Of a stretch of DNA of 14,911 bases, positions 6,782 to 13,265 are shown piece by piece. The DNA lies in contig NZ_QUIN01000035.1 of assembly GCF_003480255.1 (NCBI RefSeq), positions 1 through 14,911 on the forward strand, written 5' to 3'. The stretch comes from Erysipelatoclostridium sp. AM42-17. GTDB taxonomy: Bacteria; Bacillota_I; Bacilli_A; Erysipelotrichales; Coprobacillaceae. The position numbers were made by a program, and so were the translations under genes. Position 1 is the stretch's first letter. Each line of letters begins with the position of its first letter. The notes below the pieces were generated by a model that was given only the letters and a program-made list of their open reading frames with translations, did not search any database and was not told the DNA's origin.

Positions 6782-7783
6782 TTATTTATTGATAACACTT
6801 GTTGGATTACCTTGATAGTAATTGATAAAATTTTGAATTGCTAAATCAATTGTTCTATATCTTGCTTCATCAGCTAACCAGGCTACATGTCCTGTTACTA
6901 TAGAACGTGGATGTTGGATAAGGGGAGTCGGTTTTTGAGGATTTTCATCGGTTAATACATCAAGACCAACGCTATATATTTTGTTGCTATTTAATGCTTC
7001 AACTAATGCATCTTCATCAATAAGTTTTCCTCTTGCAGTATTAATAATAATGACACCGTCTTTCATTTTATTAATGGTATCTCTATTGATTATTTTTTCG
7101 GTCTGTGAAGTAAGAGGACAGTGTAATGAGATAATATCAGATTGTGATAAAAGTTCATCTAGAGATACTTGTTCAATAAAGTTGTATTGAGGATCCTCTT
7201 TTTTAAATAAGTCATAACCGATAACATGACAACCAAAGCCATGAGCTATTTTAGCAAAGTGGTAACCAATTGCCCCTAAACCAATAACACCTACTGTTTT
7301 ATCAGTTATTTCTATATGTCGATTTGTAGCCAGACAAAAGGGATTATCTTTGTTTTTAAAATAATCTATTTTTGTATAGTGACATTGGTCGCTTACATGA
7401 TGACAAATTTCTAATAATAGAGCCATTGCATATTGTGCAATGGTAGAGGCACCATAGATGGTGTTTGTGATGGTTACACCATAACGTTTGGTCATCTCTT
7501 TATCAAATTCTTCAAACCCATGTGAGGTTGTAGCGATATATTTTAAGCGAGGATGATTAATAAATAATTTTTCTATTAAAACATCACTGGTAATCCACAT
7601 TCCAATTAATGCGTCGTAATCATCTAATAATTGATCATACTCATCAAAACTCATGATTGAATCTTTTTTAATAACAGTATATTCAATATCTTGGTATTTT
7701 TTTAATTGATCATATCTTTCTATAAGTTGTTGTGTCGAAATGCTAGGGGTAATACTTTCTCCCTGTAATATAAGTACTTTCAT
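6782..7783 (-). CDS. D-isomer-specific 2-hydroxyacid dehydrogenase
   Basis: A 333-residue cytoplasmic NAD(H)-dependent oxidoreductase interconverting a 2-oxoacid and its D-2-hydroxyacid. The nucleotide-binding motif GLGAIG is at 168-173, with Asp191 at the end of the next strand, which favours NAD over NADP. The catalytic set is Arg251 (in NTARGKLIDE), Glu280 and His299 (in VTGHVAW). Closest in look to glycerate/hydroxypyruvate-type reductases; substrate uncertain. ATG 7783 follows AGGAGG (7790-7795) by 6 bases. It is divergent from exonuclease III and has its own promoter with a palindrome over the -10 box. Confidence 0.9.
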   Translation of the reverse strand: MKVLILQGESITPSISTQQLIERYDQLKKYQDIEYTVIKKDSIMSFDEYDQLLDDYDALIGMWITSDVLIEKLFINHPRLKYIATTSHGFEEFDKEMTKRYGVTITNTIYGASTIAQYAMALLLEICHHVSDQCHYTKIDYFKNKDNPFCLATNRHIEITDKTVGVIGLGAIGYHFAKIAHGFGCHVIGYDLFKKEDPQYNFIEQVSLDELLSQSDIISLHCPLTSQTEKIINRDTINKMKDGVIIINTARGKLIDEDALVEALNSNKIYSVGLDVLTDENPQKPTPLIQHPRSIVTGHVAWLADEARYRTIDLAIQNFINYYQGNPTSVINK

Positions 7784-7812
7784 ATATTTCCTCCTAATAA
7801 TTTTTTATTAAT

Positions 7813-7828
7813 GTAATAATATTATTAC
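7813..7828. promoter_or_regulatory. 16-bp perfect palindrome, candidate operator
   Basis: GTAATAATATTATTAC is a perfect palindrome centred on the -10 box of the dehydrogenase promoter, the right place for a repressor site. No regulator gene adjoins it, and AT-rich DNA can form such repeats by chance, so the role is inference. Confidence 0.5.
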
Positions 7829-7847
7829 GATAATAAAAAAATGTCAA
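7819..7847 (-). promoter_or_regulatory. Promoter of the 2-hydroxyacid dehydrogenase
   Basis: On the minus strand: consensus -35 TTGACA (7842-7847), a 17-base spacer and -10 TAATAT (7819-7824). The -10 box sits in the centre of the palindrome at 7813-7828. Confidence 0.75.
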
Positions 7848-7897
7848 AGTATTTATCTTATTATTTTGAATATGATGTAATATAAAAAATAAATATG

Positions 7898-7926
7898 TTG
7901 TAAATGAAAGCGCTTTAGTGTAATAT
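7898..7926 (+). promoter_or_regulatory. Promoter of exonuclease III and the downstream miniprotein
   Basis: -35 TTGTAA (7898-7903), a 17-base spacer and -10 TAATAT (7921-7926), about 20 bases before the exonuclease start codon. The spacer holds a cre-like site. Confidence 0.7.
7905..7918. promoter_or_regulatory. cre-like site (possible CcpA binding)
   Basis: TGAAAGCGCTTTAG matches the ideal catabolite-response palindrome TGAAAGCGCTTTCA at 12 of 14 positions, including the central GCGC. It lies between the -35 and -10 boxes, where bound CcpA-HPr(Ser-P) would normally repress. It could act on exonuclease III or on the divergent dehydrogenase, whose -35 box is about 58 bases away. No ccpA is in the window. 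Confidence 0.6.
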
Positions 7927-7946
7927 GAATACATGGAGAAATTTTT

Positions 7947-8696
7947 ATGAAGTGTGTAAGTTGGAATGTTAATGGTATAAGAGCATGTATAAATAAAGGT
8001 TTTTTTGATGTTGTTAAACAAATGGATGCAGATTTCTTTTGTGTACAAGAAACAAAAATGCAAGAAGGGCAAGCGGATATTAATATAGAAGGTTATTATC
8101 ATTATTTAAATAGTGCTGAAAAAAAGGGTTACAGTGGGACATTGATTTATACTAAACAAAAACCTATTTCAGTCTTTTATGGAATGAATAATGAAGATTT
8201 TGATCAAGAGGGAAGATTGATCACATTAGAATATCCAAATTATTATTTTATAACTTGCTACACGCCAAATAGTCAAAATGAATTAAAACGTTTGGATTAT
8301 AGAATGGAATGGGAAGAATATTTTTTGAAATATTTAGATTCTTTAGATAAACCTGTTATATTATGCGGAGATTTAAATGTAGCTCATCAAGAGATTGATT
8401 TAAAAAATCCAAAAACAAATAGGACTAATCCAGGGTTTACTGATCAAGAAAGAAGTTGTATGAGTAAGCTATTGAATCATGGTTATATAGATACATTTCG
8501 TTATCTGTATCCAAGTGTAGAAGAGGTTTACTCATGGTGGTCTTATCGTTTTCAAGCGAGAAAGAAAAATGCAGGATGGAGGATTGATTATTTTATTGTT
8601 TCCCAATCATTAAAAGACTGCATTATTGATGCTTCAATTGAAACGGAAATAATGGGTAGTGATCATTGCCCAGTTACTTTAACTATCAATTTATAA
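7947..8696 (+). CDS. exoA: Exodeoxyribonuclease III / AP endonuclease (ExoA, Xth family)
   Basis: A 249-residue Mg2+-dependent nuclease for base-excision repair: it cuts 5' of abasic sites and trims 3' blocks. B. subtilis ExoA has 252 residues. All active-site elements are present: WNVNG with Asn7, QETK with Glu35, CYTPNSQ with Tyr105, GDLNVA with Asp142 and Asn144, DYF near the C-terminus, and SDHCPV with Asp239 and His240. ATG 7947 follows GGAG by 8-9 bases. It is divergent from the dehydrogenase and probably co-transcribed with the small membrane ORF at 8716. The cre-like element in its promoter is unexpected for a repair gene. Confidence 0.95.
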   Translation: MKCVSWNVNGIRACINKGFFDVVKQMDADFFCVQETKMQEGQADINIEGYYHYLNSAEKKGYSGTLIYTKQKPISVFYGMNNEDFDQEGRLITLEYPNYYFITCYTPNSQNELKRLDYRMEWEEYFLKYLDSLDKPVILCGDLNVAHQEIDLKNPKTNRTNPGFTDQERSCMSKLLNHGYIDTFRYLYPSVEEVYSWWSYRFQARKKNAGWRIDYFIVSQSLKDCIIDASIETEIMGSDHCPVTLTINL

Positions 8697-8715
8697 AACA
8701 AGTGGAGGTTTAATC

Positions 8716-8823
8716 ATGCAATCATCGTTTTCACCGGTTTCGTTGTGTGCAGCGGTTATTTTAGTTGCTATTGTTATTGTTGTAGCGACATGTTATTTAC
8801 GTGAAAAAATGAGAGAAAAGTAA
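8716..8823 (+). CDS. Predicted 35-residue single-span membrane protein
   Basis: A short gene read directly from the sequence: ATG 8716 to TAA 8821-8823, with a strong GGAGG (8704-8708) 7 bases upstream. The product has a short polar start (MQSSFSPVS), a hydrophobic stretch at about 10-28 rich in Val, Ile, Leu and Ala, then a positive tail ending REKMREK. This fits one membrane helix with the C-terminus in the cytoplasm. It starts 20 bases after exonuclease III and is followed directly by a terminator, so it is probably the last gene of that transcript. No family is recognised. Small membrane proteins of this form include toxins and modulators of larger complexes, but nothing here decides between them. 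Confidence 0.65.
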   Translation: MQSSFSPVSLCAAVILVAIVIVVATCYLREKMREK

Positions 8824-8853
8824 GAGGATGCTAAGCATCTTTTTATTTTTTTT
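8823..8853 (+). terminator. Terminator after the miniprotein gene
   Basis: GATGC-TAA-GCATC (8827-8839), extended by A-T and G-T pairs, is followed by TTTTTATTTTTTTT. It directly follows the 35-residue gene. Confidence 0.75.
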
Positions 8854-8860
8854 ATGAATG

Positions 8861-8869
8861 TGTTACAAT
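8861..8869 (+). promoter_or_regulatory. Extended -10 promoter of the MocR gene
   Basis: TGTTACAAT contains a TGn extension and -10 TACAAT (8864-8869). No good -35 box is visible in the T-rich terminator tail upstream, as is usual for extended -10 promoters. Transcription should start near 8876, only a few bases before ATG 8878 and about 14 before ATG 8890. Confidence 0.5.
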
Positions 8870-8889
8870 GCATTTAAATGGAGAATAGT

Positions 8890-10200
8890 ATGAAAGAGTT
8901 TAAATATGAAAAAGTATATCAGTCAATTGTAAGTGATATTAATGATGGTTATTTACATTATCAAGAGAAACTGCCATCCGTTAGAAAGATGGCGGAGAAA
9001 AGGGGAGTAAGCAGAACAACGGTAGAAAATGCTTATGTACAGTTATTGAATGAAGGGTATATTTATTCGAAAGAAAAGGTTGGTTATTTTGTTAGAATTC
9101 AAGATCCAGTTTCAAATCAGTTAACCCTTAATCGAAAATCGATGTTAAAGGAAGTTAAATATGATTATGATTTTTCTGGTCAAAAAGTAGATGATGAAAG
9201 TTTTAATATTGAAGTATGGAAAAGATATATAAAAAAAGCACTTAAGTATTCGGATGAATTAACATGTTATGGAAATCATAGCGGAGAAGAAATATTAAAA
9301 ATACAATTACAAAATTATTGTCAAAATAATCGAGGCGTTAAAAGACCGATTGATTCATACGTTATTGGTGCAGGTTTTCAGGTACTGTTATATTATGTTT
9401 GTGCGCTATTTGATGATGATATTACTGTTGGTGTAGATGAGAGTGGTTTTGTACAAGGTGAAGCTGTTTTTCATGATTGTCATATGCATATAGTTAAATT
9501 AAAAAGTGATCATGAGGGAATTATTATTGATGAACTCAAACGCAATCATGTTAATTTAATTTATGTAAATAGTTCTTCAGGAGGAGATCATGGTCATCCT
9601 ATCAAGCAACAAAGAAGAAATGAATTAATCAAATATGCACATGATTATAATGCATATATTATTGAAGATGATCATAATGGTGAATTAATGTTTAATAGTA
9701 AACCAATTGATGCTATGGCTAAATTTGATAACCAACGTATTTTTTATATAGGTTCATTTTCTAAATTATTATTACCATCAATAAGAATGAGTTATCTAGC
9801 TTTACCAATTCCATTTTTAGAACAATTTAAAATAAAAATGAAATATTATCATCCGACTGCATCAAAATTGGAACAATTAGCCTTAGCTTTATATATTGAA
9901 GATGGACAATTATCAAGACATCTAAAGCGCCTTAGAAAACACTATTATGTTAAAAGTAATAAAATGCTAGAGCTTTTGAAAGATTCTTTTCCTCAGCATC
10001 ACTTTGAGTTATATGAAACATCATTGATGATTACAATGTCAGTAGATCAAGATAAGATTGATAGCTACATTGACTTAGCTAAGGAAAATCATATTTTAGT
10101 TGCCAAAAACTCCTATCATCAAATTGCTTTATCTATTTCGGGAATGATATTAGAAGATATTGAAAAAGCAATCTTATTGTTAAAAAGAATTTGGAAATAA
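8890..10200 (+). CDS. MocR-type regulator (GntR DNA-binding domain fused to aminotransferase-like domain)
   Basis: A 436-residue transcription factor. The GntR-type winged helix covers about residues 3-70 (KLPSVRKMAEKRGVSRTTVENAY); the rest is a class I aminotransferase fold that in MocR proteins binds PLP as effector. Lys292 in GSFSKLLLPSIR is the expected PLP-linking lysine, and Arg299 follows. The usual EDDYDSE reads EDDHNGE, with His262 replacing the Tyr. The usual TPSHQxPTG loop is replaced by NSSSGGDHGHP, so the cofactor site is atypical. ATG 8890 has GGAG 6 bases upstream. An in-frame ATG at 8878 has no ribosome binding site but lies near the transcription start and could be used leaderless. 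The target is unknown; PdxR and GabR are well-studied relatives. Confidence 0.88.
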   Translation: MKEFKYEKVYQSIVSDINDGYLHYQEKLPSVRKMAEKRGVSRTTVENAYVQLLNEGYIYSKEKVGYFVRIQDPVSNQLTLNRKSMLKEVKYDYDFSGQKVDDESFNIEVWKRYIKKALKYSDELTCYGNHSGEEILKIQLQNYCQNNRGVKRPIDSYVIGAGFQVLLYYVCALFDDDITVGVDESGFVQGEAVFHDCHMHIVKLKSDHEGIIIDELKRNHVNLIYVNSSSGGDHGHPIKQQRRNELIKYAHDYNAYIIEDDHNGELMFNSKPIDAMAKFDNQRIFYIGSFSKLLLPSIRMSYLALPIPFLEQFKIKMKYYHPTASKLEQLALALYIEDGQLSRHLKRLRKHYYVKSNKMLELLKDSFPQHHFELYETSLMITMSVDQDKIDSYIDLAKENHILVAKNSYHQIALSISGMILEDIEKAILLLKRIWK

Positions 10201-10229
10201 AAAAGTCACATTGAAATGTGACTATTTTT
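10198..10229. terminator. Bidirectional terminator between mocR and pfk genes
   Basis: AGTCACAT (10204-10211) and ATGTGACT (10216-10223) form a perfect 8-bp stem with a TGAA loop, flanked by A and T runs. The phosphofructokinase stop codon lies at the right arm. Confidence 0.85.
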
Positions 10230-11457
10230 GTAAATGTTTACAACTATAATATGCTGGAATACCATTTTTATATTGAATATGAACTTCACCTTGAATTAAT
10301 GGATATAAGTAATCATATAATTCTTGATTAATATCATTTCCGGCTTCATTAATCCAATTTCTAGGAATTTTTTGTTCTAGGTTTGCAATATCTCTTACAT
10401 CACTTGAAATATAATCAATATGATATGGATCATTACATAATCGTTTGAATCCCATAACTTGTCCTGATTTACCTTCAAGAGCAGTTTCAATTGCTTTTTG
10501 ACCTACAACAAATGATTCATTTAAATCTGTTTTACTTCCAATGTGCATAGCACATCTTTGTAAAACATTTAACTCGATACTTCTTACTTTACATCCAAAC
10601 TCTTTAAATACTAAAGATTCTAACATTTTTCCTGTTCCAGAATGTAATACATGACCAAAAGCATCTTTTTTAGCGTATTTACTATCATCATCTAAGAAGT
10701 GTCCATCTTTATCTTTGATTCCTTCACTCACTGCGATAACAACACATCTTTTTTTCTTAAATACTTCATGAATATCTTGTAAAAATTTATCTTTATCAAA
10801 AACAACTTCTGGTAGATAAATTAGATCGGGTGCTTCGTTATATTCATTTCTAGCAAGAGCAGCAGCAGCAGTAAGCCAACCTGCATTACGTCCCATGATT
10901 TCAATGATCGTAACAGATTGTAATTGATAGATTAAACTATCATGTACGACTTCTAATATTGATGTTGCTACATATTTTGCGGCTGAACCAAAACCAGGAG
11001 TATGATCTGTACCCATTAAGTCATTATCGATTGTTTTAGGAATACCTATAAAATGAATAGGGCTTTGAATATGACGAGCATATTCATCTAATTTCATGAC
11101 AGTGTCCATAGAATCATTTCCACCTATGTAGAAAAAATCAGTAATTTCTAAATCAGTTAAAATTTTAAATAAGTCTTCATAAACTTGAATATTGTCTTGA
11201 TGCGTTGGTAATTTAAAACGACAAGATCCTAAATACATTGCAGGTGTTTGTTTTAAAGCGTTAATTTTTTCACCATTATCAAATTCTTCTAATAGGTCCA
11301 TATATTGACCATCTAATAAACCTTTCATTCCATTAATCATGCCATATACATGGTTAAATTCTTTACTTGATTTGGCACGATGAATAATTCCGGCAAGACT
11401 TGCATTAATTGCGATTGTGGGTCCTCCAGATTGTCCAATAATACAATTTCTTTTCAT
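10222..11457 (-). CDS. 6-phosphofructokinase, probably pyrophosphate-dependent
   Basis: A 411-residue cytoplasmic enzyme phosphorylating fructose 6-phosphate to the 1,6-bisphosphate in glycolysis. Two positions mark the PPi-dependent type: Asp115 in GGNDS (112-116), where ATP enzymes have Gly, and Lys141 in PKTIDND (140-146), where ATP enzymes have PGTIDND. Asp144 is the expected catalytic base. Other motifs are the GQSGGPT phosphate loop at 8-14 and MGRNAGWL. At about 411 residues it is longer than the 320-residue ATP enzyme. Use of PPi would make the step reversible and save ATP. ATG 11457 begins the conserved glycine-rich strand and has AAGGAG upstream; the 12-residue upstream extension is not family-like. 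Confidence 0.9.
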   Translation of the reverse strand: MKRNCIIGQSGGPTIAINASLAGIIHRAKSSKEFNHVYGMINGMKGLLDGQYMDLLEEFDNGEKINALKQTPAMYLGSCRFKLPTHQDNIQVYEDLFKILTDLEITDFFYIGGNDSMDTVMKLDEYARHIQSPIHFIGIPKTIDNDLMGTDHTPGFGSAAKYVATSILEVVHDSLIYQLQSVTIIEIMGRNAGWLTAAAALARNEYNEAPDLIYLPEVVFDKDKFLQDIHEVFKKKRCVVIAVSEGIKDKDGHFLDDDSKYAKKDAFGHVLHSGTGKMLESLVFKEFGCKVRSIELNVLQRCAMHIGSKTDLNESFVVGQKAIETALEGKSGQVMGFKRLCNDPYHIDYISSDVRDIANLEQKIPRNWINEAGNDINQELYDYLYPLIQGEVHIQYKNGIPAYYSCKHLQK

Positions 11458-11491
11458 TTTGCTTTTTCTCCTTAACCAGACATATTCTATC

Positions 11492-11520
11492 ACTTTATGC
11501 TATGAAAAAAAAGATTTCAA
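11492..11520 (-). promoter_or_regulatory. Possible promoter of the phosphofructokinase gene
   Basis: On the minus strand: -35 TTGAAA (11515-11520), a 17-base spacer and weak -10 TAAAGT (11492-11497). A TAGAAT (11484-11489) further on is an alternative -10 without a matching -35. No strong terminator separates this gene from the lipoprotein gene 79 bases upstream, so read-through is possible. Confidence 0.35.
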
Positions 11521-11535
11521 GAATTTTTTATTTTC

Positions 11536-12201
11536 TTAAAATCTCTTTATGAGATATTTTTTACTTAGAATTGAAATGAGCAAAACTAACAAAATGATAA
11601 AGATGAATATATAGAGAGTCTTAAAGTGATGATTAGTACACTGTACCACCAGAGTAGGAACTTTTTTTTTTTGAATGATTTCAACTAAATCAATTGTTAG
11701 CTCATTATCGTGAATTTCTCCGATGGAAGCTGTTTTTATTGGTTTTGGGAATATAAGGTGGAGAGTGAAGGATGTGTTTAAGGTTTTTAAAACATTTATT
11801 TGGTCTTTATAGTCTTTAATTTCTGATAAATCAATTTGCTTAAGAACTTCTTTTGGTAAATTAAATCGATATGTTGTTACATCTTTTTCTTTTTTTATAT
11901 CAAAATAATGATAGATTGTTTTGGCTTGATCTAATGGGGCTGTCATTTTTATCGTTTGTTGATTATTTTTTTTAATAATTTTATAAGTCCAAAGATTTAA
12001 CTGAGGGCTTGTTTCTTTTATTTGTTTTATGAGTTGAGATGGTGATGTTTTTAATTCCTGATAAATGTTTTTATTTAAATAAAATGTTGTTATAAGGCTT
12101 GGTTGTTTATTATCATGTAAATCATAATTAATTTGTAAGTCCATACATCCAGTTAGGATAAATGCTAATAAGCAAATTGAAATTACTTTGATATACTTCA
12201 T
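11536..12201 (-). CDS. Lipoprotein with C-terminal membrane helix (possibly LppM-like)
   Basis: A 221-residue predicted lipoprotein of unknown function. Residues 1-19 form a signal peptide with lipobox LTGC and Cys19 as lipid site. The body (about 22-190) is Lys-rich and looks like beta strands alternating with helices. A hydrophobic segment at about 195-213 and a basic tail (KKYLIKRF) anchor the C-terminus. Anchored at both ends with an extracytoplasmic domain between, it matches the architecture of LppM/DUF3153 proteins, and its opening strands (MDLQINYDLHDN) look similar; this assignment is tentative. ATG 12201 has AGGAGG 5 bases upstream, while a 31-residue upstream extension would bury the signal peptide. 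It may be co-transcribed with phosphofructokinase. Confidence 0.75.
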   Translation of the reverse strand: MKYIKVISICLLAFILTGCMDLQINYDLHDNKQPSLITTFYLNKNIYQELKTSPSQLIKQIKETSPQLNLWTYKIIKKNNQQTIKMTAPLDQAKTIYHYFDIKKEKDVTTYRFNLPKEVLKQIDLSEIKDYKDQINVLKTLNTSFTLHLIFPKPIKTASIGEIHDNELTIDLVEIIQKKKVPTLVVQCTNHHFKTLYIFIFIILLVLLISILSKKYLIKRF

Positions 12202-12279
12202 CTTGACCTCCTTATGTTTTATTACAACTAGAAAAGAACAGTTTCCTTTGATATAATTATGACCATAGAATAGAATTTT

Positions 12280-12294
12280 ATGACAAGAAGTCAT
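12280..12294. repeat. Short inverted repeat between divergent genes
   Basis: ATGAC-AAGAA-GTCAT, a 5-bp perfect inverted repeat in the gap between the lipoprotein and the flavodoxin-like gene. Nearby, TATAAT (12252-12257, plus) has no good -35. On the minus strand, TTGTCA (12281-12286) and CATAAT (12256-12261) are 19 bases apart, a weak promoter. An operator is possible but not established. Confidence 0.3.
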
Positions 12295-12337
12295 GTTAAG
12301 TTCATATTTTTATTGTATTTTTAAGTAGGTGAATATT

Positions 12338-12757
12338 ATGAAAATAGAAATTGTATATACAACAAAATCTAAACATATGAAAACAGTAGCTGATGAAATG
12401 GCACGTTGGGTTAAAACATATGCTAAACCTATTAGTGATTTTAGATATGATCATCAAGTCGATTTATTAGTAATTGGTTTTGATGATTCAATTTTAAAAG
12501 ATAAAGAGTTAATTCATTTTGTTAATTCATTGAGTCGAACGCAAATAAAAAATGTGTCTTTAGTTAATGCTTTTAATTTCAATACAAAAAAGATGCAAAA
12601 AATGATTTCTTTATGTCAAAGAAATGATTTACCACTACTTAGAGAACAGTATACTTTTAAAGCAAAGAGGCAAAAAGGTTTATTAGATCAAGATATAATA
12701 GATGGAGCAAGATTATATATAGAAGATATGGTTAATATTGTAAGAAATTACTATTAA
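12338..12757 (+). CDS. Flavodoxin-like fold protein of unknown function
   Basis: A 139-residue cytoplasmic protein. It opens like a flavodoxin, with strand MKIEIVYTTKSKHMKTVADE leading into helix 1, and a second strand VDLLVIGFDDSI at about residues 42-53. The FMN phosphate loop normally reads S/T-x-T-G-N-T; here it is TTKSKHMKT, lacking the Gly-Asn pair, so FMN binding is doubtful. The C-terminal half is Lys/Gln-rich (KKMQKMISLCQRNDLPLL) and does not show clear flavodoxin motifs. ATG 12338 is chosen with AGGTG upstream; an in-frame GTG at 12329 overlaps that site. It stands alone, and I see no clear terminator before the glnK promoter. Confidence 0.7.
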   Translation: MKIEIVYTTKSKHMKTVADEMARWVKTYAKPISDFRYDHQVDLLVIGFDDSILKDKELIHFVNSLSRTQIKNVSLVNAFNFNTKKMQKMISLCQRNDLPLLREQYTFKAKRQKGLLDQDIIDGARLYIEDMVNIVRNYY

Positions 12758-12810
12758 CCACTTTTTTTATTTTGGCATAATAAAAAATTATTACCATTAA
12801 TAAAAATATA

Positions 12811-12839
12811 TTGACAATAAATTATCACGATGATATAGT
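12811..12839 (+). promoter_or_regulatory. Strong sigma-A promoter of the glnK-amt operon
   Basis: Consensus -35 TTGACA (12811-12816), an exact 17-base spacer and -10 TATAGT (12834-12839). Just upstream lies an AT-rich inverted repeat, TTATTA-CCAT-TAATAA (12788-12803), in the position of an UP element or upstream operator. Confidence 0.82.
12823..12835. promoter_or_regulatory. Inverted repeat at the glnK -10 box, candidate operator
   Basis: TATCA-CGA-TGATA spans the spacer and first bases of the -10 box. It does not match the GlnR/TnrA box (TGTNAN7TNACA). A nitrogen-responsive repressor could bind here, but no regulator is encoded nearby. Confidence 0.35.
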
Positions 12840-12847
12840 TTTGTTAA

Positions 12848-12871
12848 GATTTTTGGTGAATCCAAAAAATC
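12848..12871 (+). promoter_or_regulatory. Leader hairpin upstream of glnK
   Basis: GATTTTTGG (12848-12856) pairs with CCAAAAAATC (12862-12871) across a TGAAT loop with one bulged base. It should form at the very 5' end of the transcript, just before the GGGGG ribosome binding site (12881-12885). It lacks a T tract, so it is more likely a 5' stabiliser or regulator than a terminator. Confidence 0.4.
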
Positions 12872-12893
12872 AAATAAAAAGGGGGAAACAAGA

Positions 12894-13232
12894 ATGAAAA
12901 AGTTAGAGATCATTATCAGACCAGAAAAACTAGAAGTGTTAAAAGAAATTCTAACAGATTGTGGTATTACTGGGATGATGGTTTCCAATATTATGGGGTT
13001 TGGTAATCAAATGGGTTACACTCAGCAATATCGTGGAACTAAATATTCAGTTAATTTAGTATCTAAATTACGAGTTGAAACAGTGGTAAAGGAAGAAACT
13101 GTTGAAACAATTATTAAAGAGGTAAGTGAAAAATTATCATCAGGTAACGTCGGTGATGGTAAAGTATTTGTTTATCCAGTTGATGAAGCTATGAGAATTC
13201 GTACAGGAGAACGTGGCGAAGGAGCTTTATAG
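12894..13232 (+). CDS. glnK: P-II family nitrogen regulatory protein (GlnK/GlnB)
   Basis: A 112-residue P-II signalling protein. These form trimers that sense ATP/ADP and 2-oxoglutarate and, next to amt genes, plug the ammonium channel when nitrogen is plentiful. The T-loop GFGNQMGYTQQYRGTKY (35-51) keeps Tyr51, the residue uridylylated in enteric bacteria. The B-loop GNVGDGKVFVYPV and C-terminal RIRTGERGE are well conserved. ATG 12894 follows GGGGG by 8 bases. It lies 33 bases before the amt gene behind one strong promoter, the classic glnK-amtB arrangement. The symbol is based on that linkage. Confidence 0.93.
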   Translation: MKKLEIIIRPEKLEVLKEILTDCGITGMMVSNIMGFGNQMGYTQQYRGTKYSVNLVSKLRVETVVKEETVETIIKEVSEKLSSGNVGDGKVFVYPVDEAMRIRTGERGEGAL

Positions 13233-13265
13233 AATGTTGTTTAACATAAAAAAGGGGGTAAAATT

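Noticed and set aside
6981..7190. Plus-strand 69-residue open frame inside the dehydrogenase gene
   Set aside because: Antisense shadow of a well-conserved gene, with no ribosome binding site or family features.
7841..7885. 14-codon ORF between the divergent promoters
   Set aside because: No ribosome binding site, and the sequence is explained by promoter elements.
7794..8102. Minus-strand 102-residue open frame across the divergent promoter region and exonuclease start
   Set aside because: Low-complexity translation antisense to exonuclease III; it covers two promoters and has no ribosome binding site.
12280..12324. 14-codon ORF upstream of the flavodoxin-like gene
   Set aside because: No ribosome binding site; it begins in an inverted repeat and looks like chance.
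12797..12988. Minus-strand 63-residue open frame at the glnK promoter
   Set aside because: Antisense to the glnK promoter and start, with no supporting signals.
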